Shown one piece after another: positions 12,669 to 24,302 of a stretch of DNA of 64,000 bases; position 1 is the stretch's first letter; each line of letters starts with the position of its first letter. A program made the position numbers and the translations under genes. The stretch spans positions 761,265 through 825,264 of the forward strand of contig WHUX01000006.1 in NCBI GenBank assembly GCA_015179025.1, in the 5' to 3' direction. The DNA comes from Terfezia claveryi (Eukaryota; Ascomycota; Pezizomycetes; Pezizales; Pezizaceae). Under the pieces are notes generated by a model. That model saw only the letters and a program-made list of their open reading frames with translations, ran no database searches and had not been told where the DNA came from.

Positions 12669-13182
12669 TTAGTCGAGCCAATGGTGTATTGGGTAATTGC
12701 TCGCATTAAAATGCTAGGGAAGTAAAAACGGCAAAATTCGGTCTTGCGCGAGCTTCAAGTACTATTGGCGGTACTCAAAGGATATATACCTCCTTTCGTA
12801 ATGCTTCAGATAATCCCATAAAGCTTTCCAACCACTTGTACACGGGTGTGTGCTGCGTAGGGGCGAAGGCTGCTGAAGCTGGAGCGAATGGTGATTTAGA
12901 TTTCCCACCAACAACTACCCCATCCGCCGGATGTACATCGGAAAGCCTAAAGTCTATGAAGCAAGTAAGTCGGATAGTACTATCGCAGTAGAGACTGTTT
13001 CACTTTGAGTTATCACGGTAGGGCAACTCGGGATTGGGGCCCAGAGGGCAATCACTCGGTGTGCCCGAGCCCGTGTACATACCTCCTGAAAAGAATACTA
13101 AGTGAATGGACGTAGTAAAATGACTTATGGACTTACTCAATAACCCAAAGTATCGCTGAGTAATCGGTGTATCTCTCCTTCG
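12669..13182 (-). CDS. Unrecognised spliced gene or gene remnant
   Basis: Several minus-strand blocks join in phase: 13137-13182 (RRRDTPITQRYFGLL), 13028-13085 (GMYTGSGTPSDCPLGPNP), 12790-12994 (LYCDSTIRLTCFIDFRLSD ... TPVYKWLESFMGLSEALRKE) and 12669-12713 (HFNASNYPIHHWLD, stop). Introns would be 13086-13136 (GTAAGT donor, 51 bases), 12995-13027 (only 33 bases, covering an in-frame TGA) and 12714-12789 (76 bases). Reading through the 33-base piece keeps the frame but meets that stop, so this is either an unusually short intron or a nonsense mutation. No family is recognised. The 5' end is not found; exons beyond 13183 may exist. Composition is protein-like and richer in CpG than the transposons. 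Confidence 0.4.
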
Positions 13183-14813
13183 CTTAAAACGTGGGCAGTA
13201 TTAGATTTGCAAAGCATTTGTGATACACGATCAGTATTGAATACAACGTTATAGCTACCCCTGAACCTTCAGCAAAGGGTTGGTAGGTAGTACTGACCTG
13301 GTGTTAGTTGTCGCTTAGGGTTCGATTCCTATGGAGGAACCAGACTAGTTCGATGGTCAATCGAAGCCCGCTTCTGTATCATGCACAATTGGCATAGAGA
13401 GCTTTTTTTTTAAATTTTTTTAAATTTTTTTTAATACTCAGTACTCCTATTCAATCCCAGTAGGCATAAAGAGCTAATATTGCGCATGTTCGAAGCTCAC
13501 TCCTGCCACAAGCATCAGCATGTACACATAGAGAGCGCATATCATAGGTTTAGCAAACCGTGAACAAGTTCTTTCCATACCCGGTAATTAGACGTACTGC
13601 TATGGTTGACGAGAGGAGCGAAAAGATGCTGGTAAACGGAACCATCGAGGATTGGCGGATAGCTGCGCACGTATGTCCGGAACCTGAAGAGAGTGCATGG
13701 GAATAAAGGGGGATCCAATCTCGCCACTGCGGGGTACATAGTTTCCCATTGAGAATTACTGAAAAGGACCAAGGTTTCTGTTCTCATGCCAGATTTCTCG
13801 GGGCATTCTTATCGATCTCGCACTCCCAGTATCAAGTGTACAAGCTGCTTAGTCTCGCTGTAGATAGTCTGGTTGGCACAACGACCTCTGATAAAAAAAT
13901 AGGTGTAGGGGTGTCGTTTGGTACGTCCTTATGACTCCAATCCGTACTATAATATAAACATGTATACGTTCGGACACTGCGGGTTATTGTAATTTGATAA
14001 TCCAAAATGAGAAAGAAACACTCCTGATAGTGCTTGAAGGTAAATGGTTCGGTACAAAAATGGTCACCTATATAAATTATCAATATCAATCCCAAGTAAC
14101 AAATCTGTACCATGAAACGAACGATAATAACTAGATATCACAATTATATAAGATTGTCGACCACAAAGTTCGTGTGAGGAGGCAGAATGCTGTGTGAGAT
14201 GACGAAGGTTCAACAAGTATGATGTAAACGCCTCCATGCGTTTCCAAGCGCTAATAGGGAAAGCACGGGGCCAGACTACAAGTAGACCTAGCCTCGTAAT
14301 AACCAGTCTGTTGTCTATGGGGGAGTTGCAAGGTCACGAACTCTAAAGTAGACAAATCAGGAACCCTGTCATGAGCTTGGAGGTGGCTGACAGTCACTAG
14401 TTTGCTAACGATGAAAGAGGGAATTATGGACCTCAATCGAACCTTTGGACTGCCAACCCATGTCATGCGACGGTCCCGTTGCCTCCCCTTTAAAGGATTG
14501 GTGCTCATGGAACCGTATCCCACCATCGTCTGAAACTAACCTCTCTCAAAGTCATATACTTCCACAACAGGCAGCCAGCATCCTCTAACCTTCACCCCCG
14601 TCTGACCACCTCGTACATAACCGGGATAATAGTTATCATACTAGACTAAGGATAATGCGCAATTTACGGCCATTGCAGGAGACTTGACTGTATATAATTT
14701 GAACCTTGCTTTTAGCTCCTCTGGAATTAGTTTGAATCTTTCCGCTATGGCGAAGATATTGTGACGCAGAATGATTAAAAGTGTAACTCGAAAATGGCCG
14801 CTGCTTTGTTAAT
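13183..14813. other. Unassigned region with one possible coding fragment
   Basis: No firm gene. The minus-strand frame 13542-13787 has protein-like composition (LFPCTLFRFRTYVRSYPP, VYQHLFAPLVNHSS) but no recognisable domain and no neighbours that extend it. The minus-strand frame 14251-14526 is similar in quality. A/T homopolymers occur at 13405-13435. A copy of the 15-mer TAGTCTGGTTGGCAC lies at 13865-13879. Confidence 0.35.
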
Positions 14814-14962
14814 ATGACAGCCGTGATTGATTCTGACGCAGCTACTGCCCAAAGCGAAAATAAATCCAGCCTGAGAGAATTTCTCCTTGCATACAGTCAA
14901 CGCTCTACTTGGGTTTATCGCGAAGATGCAGCTAACACTCCACTTTTGATTCTCCAGCCAAG
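14814..14962 (+). CDS. Possible first coding exon, unknown product
   Basis: An ATG at 14814 opens 49 codons plus two bases (begins MTAVIDSDAATAQSENKSS, includes STWVYREDAANTPLLILQ) and ends at a strong donor, GTAAGT, at 14963. A candidate acceptor TTTTCTTAG precedes 15084. Joining there gives WRRYILLSKPYCRWFIM and then a stop, for about 66 residues. The composition looks coding and the donor is good, but the downstream exon is weak. It may be the stub of a gene truncated at its 3' side or a chance frame. No family recognised. Confidence 0.3.
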
Positions 14963-15751
14963 GTAAGTGTTATAAAACTTTCCTTGTGTTTTCTCAAGCA
15001 TGTATCAGCTCTCACGGCTAAGAGAACGTATTTCCTGGTCAGAGTCTTGTTATAGGACTCCGATAATGATATCGTTTTCTTAGATGGCGCCGATATATCC
15101 TATTGTCAAAGCCATATTGCCGTTGGTTCATTATGAGATAGGCTTTGACATGTACACGCTTCAAAGTGATTGGGTCTTTCAAAATTCCCTGGGATGACCA
15201 CCCGTATTCACCGGGTTCTACATTCTGAGAGGCGCTGGGTGGAGAGTAGGAGAGTGGCGAATTGCCTCTTGTACAACCACTACACAAGGTAGACGTGGTA
15301 ATAAAGATTATTCTGAGTAGTTTCATCTTTTACATGATCTTCAGGTTCGTTGATTACCGAAGTTTGCTTGTATTTGGTAATACAATTGCTTCAAACTGGG
15401 TGGCGTATTGATGGCATAATAACAGCACCAGATGTGTGTGTATTTATCTCTAGACAAGATGTATACATAGGATCATTTGCTAGAACACCGCACTATCAAT
15501 GTGATATACCTCCACGCTGCGCCGATTCTTGCGTGCGATGCCTCGCCCATAGGTTCCGGTATACCACATTCTCTGGAGAAAGTAAAAACCTGCAGTTCAA
15601 TAAAGAGAGAAGAATTCCGCACATAAAACTCCCGGGAAATAGCTATTCGAAATCACAGGTGAGAACAACCTGTTGAGGTATAAAGACAGTATAATCCAGA
15701 CAAACCCGGCAATAGTCAATAAAGGGTTTTGAAATTGATAAATCACGTAGT
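14963..15751. other. Spacer 3' of the F-box gene
   Basis: Holds the possible second exon noted for 14814-14962 and two unconvincing frames (15039-15326 minus, 15350-15676 plus) without recognisable domains. The 3' untranslated region of the F-box gene should lie just left of 15752. Confidence 0.35.
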
Positions 15752-18700
15752 TCAGAGGGCTTGGCAGCTTTGTGCATTTGAAAAATCACACTTACATTCC
15801 CGTGCCCCAACACGTATCCTCAATGGGGTGTTCCCAGAACCTTTTATGCCATTCCTATAATCCCCAGCCCATCCTCCACCACAGCTCCAGCACCTAATTT
15901 TAACCATCTCTAGCACCTTTTTGGGACGTTGGTAACTCCTCACCGGGTGTGCTATTACCTCTCTCCCGTTTTCTAACAGTCCTACGACGTTTTCCAGTGT
16001 AGGAACCTCCTCAAACATCACCCAGGCAAGGCCACAAAACCTCCTGAGACCATGGCCAAGGGTGGACTCAAGTCGCACTTTCCGATGCCAGAGATTTATT
16101 TCTTGGAAGAAAGAGCTCAATTGACTTATAATGAGCTGATGACGGCATACCCTTAATCTGTCATTTGTAGGTATGTCGAATACCGGAGGTGTTTGTGTGA
16201 GTAATTCATTCAGAGCATTTTCCCACTGGCCCAACCGCTTTTCTGGCTCACCCGCTTCGGTAATCTTGTCCCCATCAAACACGTTATAGTTTGGGTTCGT
16301 GAAAATAATTCCCTTCGGTGGCTTCAGCCCCCCAACCTGTACTTGGTCCGAGGTAGATATAACCAAGAAACGGTCCCGCCATCCTTGCTGTTCAACACGT
16401 TTTCCTTTCCCAATATCTGTGTCTATGATATCCCATATGGTTGAAGCTAGAAATTCCTCCCGTGCCAAATACTCTTCCTTTAATCGCTCTTGGAAAACTC
16501 TGGCATTGTGGCGATCCATAGACAAAAATGGATAGGTCATGTCCGTGAAAAATATATGGTATACTTTGTTGGAGCTTGCTGTTGCCTCGTAGGCTACCCG
16601 GAAGGTGTCACCCCAAGCCCCACTTCGGTACCGTGGCTGTAATGCAACGTTTCCTTCTGCATTTGGTGGTTTTACAATTGGCCTCTCGTGATACCCAGTC
16701 CGCCAAGTTCTTTGTGGACTTAGTGAACGCTTAGCTGGTGGTCTCGGAGCTGCTATGCTCATGCTGCTTCTTGAGGGTTTAGCCCACATCTCCTCCAACT
16801 TCCTATATTTCCAATCTATCAAAAATAGCAGTAGTTCTTTCATTTGCTGATTGGTCCACTGTGTGGGGTTATGGCTGCTTGTTGGCACCTCAGACTTCTT
16901 GAGGTAGCGACCACCCTCCGCAGTTATGTATGAGAAACAGGAGGTTTCTGGCGGAAAGTATTTCTTAATTGCCGACCATCCGCACCAAGTTTCAAGCCAT
17001 CTTACTGGAGAGCTTGCTGTGTCTTGAGTTGCCTGTGTGTCATTGGGCCTTGTAGCGTCCTCCCTTGACTCCGAAGACTTGTCTGCGGAAACGGTAACTG
17101 GTGGAATTTCGGACGTGGCTTCTAGGGTTGGCCGCTGAGTGGATGGACCTTCACCATTGTCAATGTCCGATGAGGAATCGTCGATTTCAGTTATCTCTTT
17201 CGACTCTTGTATTGTACTCCCGACACTTTCCCACCAATCCTCCTCCGAAAACCCAATTAGCACCTCCTTCCCACCTACACTCCGCTCTCCAATCCCAAAC
17301 TTCATTATGGTGCCAGAACCTTTTACTTCTTGCCAGTCAATATCATCGAAGAGATTCCATACAATACGAAGCTCCCTTAATTTAGAACAGTGCCCCAAAA
17401 TTTTCCCCCAACCCCTCACATGGCCTGTGGCACTCGCTTCTTTGTGCGACCCATCGAGTCTGCTGATGCCAATGATTTCAAGACTTTCCCCATACCATTT
17501 TACTATAATTTGTAGCAATTTCATCGAGACCCTCTCCAGCGTCCGCAATTCAATTCGCTTCATATTCGAGGCGACTACTTGAGCTAGAGAGGGCGAAAAT
17601 AACGGACAGGATTCGGCAGGGACCTGTTCTAACATACTCATATACTGTTCCATTTTCTTCCTTATCCTTCTGCAATGCAATCTATGTGTCCCTGTCAATC
17701 GCGGTAATGCCTGATCCCTATCCGAATGATCGACCCCAGCGATGAAGGAACCCTGGTTGAAATTGGGAATAACCGGAGATTCACCATATGCCTTGCGTAA
17801 CTTCGGTGTGACGGCCAGTCTGGATTTCTCAATGCCTGATTCCCTAAGTGAGTCGGGAATATCAGTGGAGCTTGAATCCATCCATGGTGATGAGAAGTGT
17901 ATCGTGGTGGGTGGATGTAAACATGCGATTGTGTAGAAGGCTGGCCACGGTTCGGGGCAATTAAGAAGATGAAGGTGACGAAACCTTCTCTTAGGTTGCT
18001 GTCTTCTGAGTAGCGGATTCGCATGCAGATTACGCTCCTTCGTTTCTTCGGAGAGAGTGAAAGTTCCAGATGTACTGCCGTGTATTGGGCACTGAGAATC
18101 GCAGTTTATATGTGGTTCCCCATCGCCCTCATAGTCCTCATAGTGAAACCGACCAAAGAGCTGCCAGCGAAGCTCGTTAGAGATAGGATATGGAAGAGTG
18201 CCATTGTCTTCGGTCGGTTCAGATTGCCGCAATTCTCTCTCCTCCCTTTTTAGTCTTTTTTGTTGGATTTCCTCATCTGTTGGTGGCTTTACGTATATAC
18301 TGCGCTCTGTGATCCATGAGCTTAGTGCCCCCTCTGCCACTTCATATCTGGTATCCGCAGCTTCGATTGTCAGCTCCTGGAGCGATCTGAGAGCCCTCGG
18401 CCCCAAAATCTCAAACACCTTTCCTACGGAGCCACCCCATTCACCCGTGCCAACATCCTGTGGACATGCTAGGTACGGTGGCTTAGGTAGGCCAACTAGA
18501 GTGAGGTGTGTTAGGGATGGAGACAGTACTCGTAAAAGGTAAGCAAGCTGATACTCGAAGGCGGGTATGGAAGGGCTATCGCCTTCCTTTGGATACGCAC
18601 CCCTGAGAGTGAAGTGCTTTATTGATGGTTTCCGTTTAGGACGACAATGTGACGGGCTTTGAAGTGTTACCTGTGAACTGGGTGAGGTATCCTCCGACAG

Positions 18701-19590
18701 AAGACATGTAAAGAATGTAAGGTCCCTGTCCATCAAAATTTCAAAAGTATCTAGGTGTAGTGTTCCCTGCCCCCATATTATCTCTTCGACAAAGTTTGTC
18801 ATTCTGGGGATAGTGCCATATTTCTTGATTTCCCGCACATCCCGACAATCTGCTAAGGATAATTTCTTAAGAAACTTTAGCTTTGGGAGAACGGAGAGTA
18901 ATAATCCCAGCCGGAATCCTGTTTCGTGATCATATGAGCCCGGTGGTGACCTAACTTGCAGAAATAGGCTACGGACATAAACAATCGCTGGTTTGATCAA
19001 GCTTGATGCACTTTGGGTACTGTAATCTAATTTTAGCACTAGCTGACTTCACATAAGTGTGGTGAACAATCTTACATCAGTCTCATTACCATCGTATTGC
19101 AATGTTCATCTTGTACATCCCATGCTAAGTGTCTGTACAGCACTCTCATTCCCTCATGATAAAAGTCTTTGTTTACCAAAGCCAACCTGACTAAGTCGTC
19201 CCTTGGAAGATATGCCATTATTCTTGGTAATAACGAGAACATGGCAAAACTAGCAAGACCCTCAGCAGACCCACTCGCATCATGTGAGTCCTTTTCATCG
19301 GAAATAGAGGATAACCGAGAAGAGTTGTGACCACTCGTTCCAATTTGCTCGGAGCATTTCGGGTTCGATAGACCATGATCCGTGAAGGATGAATCTGGAT
19401 GGTCTACGTCCATGGGATCGCCTTCACACTCGATTTGGAGTCGGGCATTTTTGCCATCTGTCTCCCATTTTTGCGGCAATAGTACAGACCCAGATCGCCC
19501 CTTCCGGCGCTTGAGGAAATAGGTATCAATCGCAGCACTCATATCTGCACCCTGCTGCTGCACCATCTCGCACCGTCCTTCATCCGGCAC
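15752..19590 (-). CDS. Large F-box protein
   Basis: Probable substrate adaptor of an SCF (SKP1-cullin-F-box) ubiquitin ligase. Two exons (19090-19590 and 15752-19042) join in phase across a 47-base intron, 19043-19089, giving 1,263 residues. Residues 1-110 are polar and Ser/Asp-rich with a basic patch, FLKRRKGRSGS. The F-box spans roughly 116-157 (MFSLLPRIMAYLPRDDLVRL, then ALVNKDFYHEGMRVLYRHL). The long C-terminal part starts LVLKLDYSTQSASS and has leucine-rich-like stretches (LLSVLPKLKFLKKLSLADC; LRVLSPSLTHLTLVGLPKP), suggesting an LRR-type recognition region. Further down are disordered acidic segments and an FFTDMTYPFLSMDRH region that I do not recognise. The nominal start of the second block is spliced to the F-box, so a separate gene there is unlikely. 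The exact substrate is unknown. Confidence 0.8.
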
Positions 19591-21839
19591 TGTTATAACG
19601 GCTTGGATGGTGCTGAAGCTGCGGCACCGCTGATAGTCTCAGCGGCTTGCAGGGGATCGGAGTAGGCCTTCCTCGAACTATGTACCGCCTGATCTAATAG
19701 ACGATTGACAGGGCACACTTCGAGATATATTTCGGGTGACTTATCCGTCGGATCTATGTAAGTGAGAAGGAAGGTTTGGAGATGTGCTTGTGGGGTTTTA
19801 CGTTAAGTCCAAATCAAGAGCTGATTACTGTAGCGTGAGTGATCAAGCTGTAATGCCGATTTTTTTTCTCATGCACACAGGCTGAGAGTGGATGTTCTTT
19901 GCCAAGCAATAGATATGGAATCACGTACCACCGAAGTCTATTCAATCAGGGCGTTCGGAATTAGACTCTAGACTGGATATGAAATAGATAATAATGCAAT
20001 CTTGTATCTGGTTTATGTTCAAATAACCTAGGTACGTAGCATCTGCTAAGTTAAAAAATTGATCATATCAATTTTGATCCGCTGAAGGACCCGACATAAT
20101 GTCCCTTAGGAATTTTTGTGGGGTGGCCTAGTTATAACAAACAGAAGTAAACGTTACCCCCTCAGACTTCCCGAACGAACAGATTTTTGTATGTGGATCT
20201 TGAGTCACTCAAATTAAGGTATTTACTGACTAGACATCCTGGCTGTGAAGTCCGCATACCACTATTGCGTACTTAAAAGTTCTCTACTACTTAAGTACTC
20301 ATGACTGAAACTCACACTATAAACAGACTACACTATATGGGCACCAGGCATAGTACTTTAGTATCTAGTCCTCTCGAGAGCCATAAGACCTTGCCATCTT
20401 TCCTCTTCGTCATATACACCGTAAAACCACGGGTTTTATACACCCGAAAGATAAACACAACTTTTCAATCCCTGTGTTCTCTTTCCAATACTACCGCCAG
20501 TAAGACTGCTTCTCGTTTAAACCCCTGCGTGAATAAGGCTCTAGGCTGCCGCAAGATTTGAATGGATTTGAATAGGCTCACATGGGGTTACTGGGAGTTA
20601 CAACGGAGGAGTTTCAGGTCCCACTTGCAAGTTTTTATTGTTACGAATAATACTTAAGGCTCGAGATGAAGTGTTTTCAAATCAGTGGATAATATATAAC
20701 CAGATAAACCAGACATCCCAGCTGGATCTCTGGCCAGATATTTTGAGATTTGGTTTTCTTCATCTAATGAAAATTCCATTGAATCCTATCGATATCCAGC
20801 CATAACTATATTCTTTCAGTCTAGTACTCCGTACAATGAATCCCAATACCAGTATAGTCATAATACAAATACGAATAGAAGTGACAAATTTAGTCCAATA
20901 TACGCACTCATGAATGTACCTTAGTGCCCATCAGGGTAAAGGAGCGCTACCGACCCTCGGCCAGACTAAATATTCGGAAGCAAATTTTGCTGCAACGTCT
21001 GCCTTCCTGCCGAATCTGAGTCAAAGTTTGAGAATCAATCTCAGAGAGGTTAAGGGCAATCATATACTGTAGAGCAATTTGTGTGAATATGCGGGACGGT
21101 GTGCACGTGCATCTCGGATGAGGCTCAGGCAGTAAAGATTTCATGATTCTATAGATGAAAAGCAGCATCTTGGATTTCCGAGTTTGTTTTAAGAGGCAGA
21201 AGGGGCTGGTCATGACGAGTTATTATTCTCAATATACGAGTACCATCATTGCACAAATATCTTATCAACGTGAATACCATGTTGACGCGAAGTCCACGGC
21301 ACCGACACCACTGCGCTATGCAATTCGACCGGCTCCCCCACTGACGGCAATGTTATAGCACACCCGTGTTTGAGTATTGTGGAGGTACGAACCCTGTCTG
21401 CATCCCGGAATAGCAACTACTTTCCCTCTATAGGATTCTGAGGTTTCTAGCCTGACAGTGTACTTACCTTGTTCGCCTAGTCTGGTTGGCACTTGTTCGC
21501 CGTTTACAATACCAGCTTAGAGAGGCTAGCCCAAGACGTCAGTACTGTACAGATTAGGCATAACGTTAGGCGACCATTCTAAACAACGCCGTGAATGATA
21601 TCTCGGTGAATAAGAAAACAAATCGGTTTCCTGAAGTTAGTCACCTTTGCAAGCAAGGCTCAGAAATCCGCGTTGCCCGTGAAGAAATTAAGCTATGGGG
21701 TGGCTCTGATGAAATATAAAAGGATTCCCGGGACCTGAACCGAATTATCCTGTTACATATACCGGCACAGTCCTGTAATTTTCATAACAAATCCATCTCA
21801 TTCGCCAACAGCAAAGTCACCTCCAACATTTTCCATATT
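19591..21839. other. 2.2-kb intergenic region, probable divergent promoters
   Basis: Separates the 5' ends of the F-box gene (minus) and the 178-residue gene (plus), so both promoters should lie here. No convincing gene. The region 20290-20570 has a plus-strand frame of mixed quality with no domain. A TATA-like TATAAAAG lies at 21715-21722, about 120 bases before the next ATG. The 15-mer TAGTCTGGTTGGCAC occurs at 21478-21492. Confidence 0.45.
21715..21722 (+). promoter_or_regulatory. TATA-like element upstream of the 178-residue gene
   Basis: TATAAAAG lies 118 bases upstream of the ATG at 21840, a plausible distance for a fungal core promoter with a short 5' leader. Motif match only. Confidence 0.35.
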
Positions 21840-22431
21840 ATGACAGAAGAATCGTCCAACGACTGTGAGCTTTGCTCCCTCCTCAAGAACCTGGATTCCT
21901 CCCGGGAGCCGGTCTACAACTGTGCAAACTTGTCGTGTCAGCAATTGTCCAGCTCCTCGGAGTGGGTAATTGTTGACGCCAGCAGCTTCGGTGAAGCCGA
22001 CGCCCACTCCTTCACAACAGGTGTTACCTGGAATACGGAAGGGGACAGTGCACAAGTTGGTGCTTCATGGGTCGAATTAGTCTTCCTGCAGAGCCTAATT
22101 AAGAGGCATGGGAATGAGGGTGCGCCAAGCATCCATCGCTGGGTCAATGATCAAGGGCCTTGGAATTCCGTCGAAGCTGTAGATAGGATTAGGGCACAGC
22201 TACGCTATCATGAGGTAGGTGTTTTATTCTTGATGCCACGGAGACCTAGCTGACAATTTAACACGGCAGCTTGACCATTTCGAGACTCTAGATCGAGCTG
22301 AATCACTCAAGGATATTAATCAAGGAGGTTCCTGGGTAGATGAGGAAGCCCATGAGCAGGTATTTGGGGAGTTCCAGAGTTTAGATCTGGCGTTGGTTTT
22401 TGACGTCATTCTAAAGGCGTTTGGGATTTGA
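21840..22431 (+). CDS. Unrecognised 178-residue protein, two exons
   Basis: Exon 1 (21840-22214) starts MTEESSNDCELCSLLKNLDS and exon 2 (22270-22431) ends VFDVILKAFGI. The 55-base intron 22215-22269 has a GTAGGT donor and a CAG acceptor and joins in phase 0. Residues 8-33 contain a CxxC pair (CELC) and two further Cys (YNCANLSCQQ), which could bind a metal, though no known zinc finger fits. SEWVIVDASSFGEADAH and FLQSLIKRHG follow. Exon 2 is acidic (LDHFETLDRAESLKDINQGG). No family is recognised. Intact splice sites and a TATA-like box upstream support a functional gene. Confidence 0.6.
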
Positions 22432-23975
22432 ATGGGCGTTTATGTACGATTTGGGTAGCCTGATTGCGGGTTTTGGGTGAATTATTTATAATTGCATTAG
22501 GTACGAATTTGTTTGTGTTCTAGCTTTTTTTTGTTTTATCTCCAGCTTATCCCATTTGTTTGCTTTTCGTAACGGCTGTTTTCAAGTCAACTTATCAATT
22601 ACGCATGGCATGGGACTGGGATTCCATTCAAATTCTGGGCTTTCCTCTAGCATCTCTGCCACCGCATGTAGGAAATATTCTCACAGCATCCCACCGAGGG
22701 GGCATAAGAATAACCTACCACTGACGTCTGAAAGGGCTTAATGTGCTCGAAGCGTGCAAGAATTGGGTACATAAGTAAAGCAAACCCTGTACATAGTTTC
22801 CTGGATTGAAACAAGCAGTACATAGGCACATACAATATGGAGTTAGCAAATATACGAAGCCTCCAAATCTCACCATCAGTCTGATGCGCATGAGCACTTC
22901 AAAATTGCCCGCATTCCAAAGTGCCTGAAAACAAAGAACGAGTCATCGGCGGAATCCGCCGAGAATTGAAGACATCACTGGATATTGCAATCCGGGCCTG
23001 GGGAGAAGCCTTGTGGATTTGAACAACCAATCTGTATCAGGATCCCTACCGTTCGATTGTACTTGACAAAGCAAATTGCACATGATTTCAAGATGGCCTG
23101 GCTGCCTTCTAGACATGCAGATCACGAGTATGGGGAGGAAAAGCAAGTTCTAGACACGTAATTGAATCACTTGCTTTAATTCCACATATGTGGGGGTGTA
23201 TAGGACTAAAAATCGGACAGAACGTGTCGGCGATCAAGTTTATATATAAAATATTATTTTTATTCCAATTTTATGCCGCCTGATCAGGCTGCAGTGTGAA
23301 CGTGCATGCGTGGTACCTAGATTGATTGCATTGAGCGCTCCTCCTTACAACAAAACGCTGTGACTGCGGCTGAACTATTAACCTGGTGCCCAAGCCAAGT
23401 TATATACCGATCGAGTACGAAAATGTACATTACATGTGTATAGTAACGGGGGCAAACAAGTCTCAGATCCAGTAGCTGAAAATTGCTATTTCCACTCAAG
23501 GATACGTACTTGCCATTGGTAATCAGATTAGAGGTATACACGGCAGGAGTATACACTCAAATACTAGAGTATTTGTGATGGGAATGTGGAATCGAAAAGT
23601 AACGAAAGTTAACCATACGAATATTGTACAACATTCACCGGAAGGCCAATTGTATAGATTTTTGGTGGCAAGAGTACTATGCTATATGCTCTTTTAATAT
23701 GACAAAACTGGAGATGATATTTGAATTCCCTCCGCGAATCTCACCTCATATTTGATTTCGATAGGTTTGGAGAAGCCTTAAGTGCCATATCTGGTGAGTC
23801 TGGTTGGTAGTGTAACCAGACTCAGACTGGAAAGGGCTAAGTGGACACATACTATAGTCTAAACAGGGTAAGTATAAGTACTGTACTAGCTATGGCTATT
23901 TTATTTTTTTTGAAGTCTGTACGTCGGAGCCTTAGGCTAAGGTATGAGACGGAGTGCTGACTGCTGCGCGCAGTT
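22432..23975. other. Intergenic region with a perfect hairpin
   Basis: No supported gene. The AT content rises to the right. The only definite structure is the inverted repeat at 23796-23823. Short frames here lack domains. Confidence 0.45.
23796..23823. repeat. Perfect 10-bp inverted repeat (hairpin)
   Basis: GAGTCTGGTT (23796-23805) and AACCAGACTC (23814-23823) are exact reverse complements around an 8-base loop. The arm overlaps the recurring TAGTCTGGTTGGCAC motif, so it may be part of a small dispersed repeat rather than a terminator. Confidence 0.6.
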
Positions 23976-24302
23976 TCAGTAATTTGTCTCCTGCATTAAA
24001 CTTCGCTGAAAAACAAATGTGCTTGAACGTGCCAACCAGACTAGCCTTGAACCTCTCTCATCGTTGTCCCTGTACGGTTTGACTATTTTCAAATACTTAC
24101 CAATAGACTTCTCACAATACTGAATATATCGGTTGACCTTTGGCTCGTCAGTCCACTTGCTCGTGAGGTTTTCCCATTTTGCCACAAAATCTGATGCCTC
24201 TGTTCCATCGAAGTAAGGTGCTCCCTGCTGACCAGGCAGTGGGAAAAAGGCTACCGGCCCTAACGTAGAACTCCCCTTCTCATCCCTAGCTTTGTGCTCT
24301 CA
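23976..24302 (-). pseudogene. Retrotransposon Gag-like fragment
   Basis: The minus strand is open through SSTLGPVAFFPLPGQQ, then GAPYFDGTEASDFVAKWENL and YIQYCEKSIGKYLK. The pattern PYFDGT...F...W..L......RYIQYC....GKYLK resembles the N-terminal Gag region of fungal LTR elements (family resemblance by eye). The frame is bounded by stops on both sides, and no protease or RT follows on the same strand, so this is a truncated relic at the edge of the repeat-rich zone. Confidence 0.5.

Noticed and set aside
12454..12681. Cys-rich minus-strand frame (TRCPLCSQNPANYC)
   Set aside because: No ATG, and it overlaps in another frame the exon 12669-12713 that joins in phase to upstream blocks.
13300..13345. 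tRNA-like T-arm (GGTTCGATTCC)
   Set aside because: The T-loop motif is present, but no matching acceptor stem, D-arm or anticodon arm could be folded upstream; the arm itself has mismatches.
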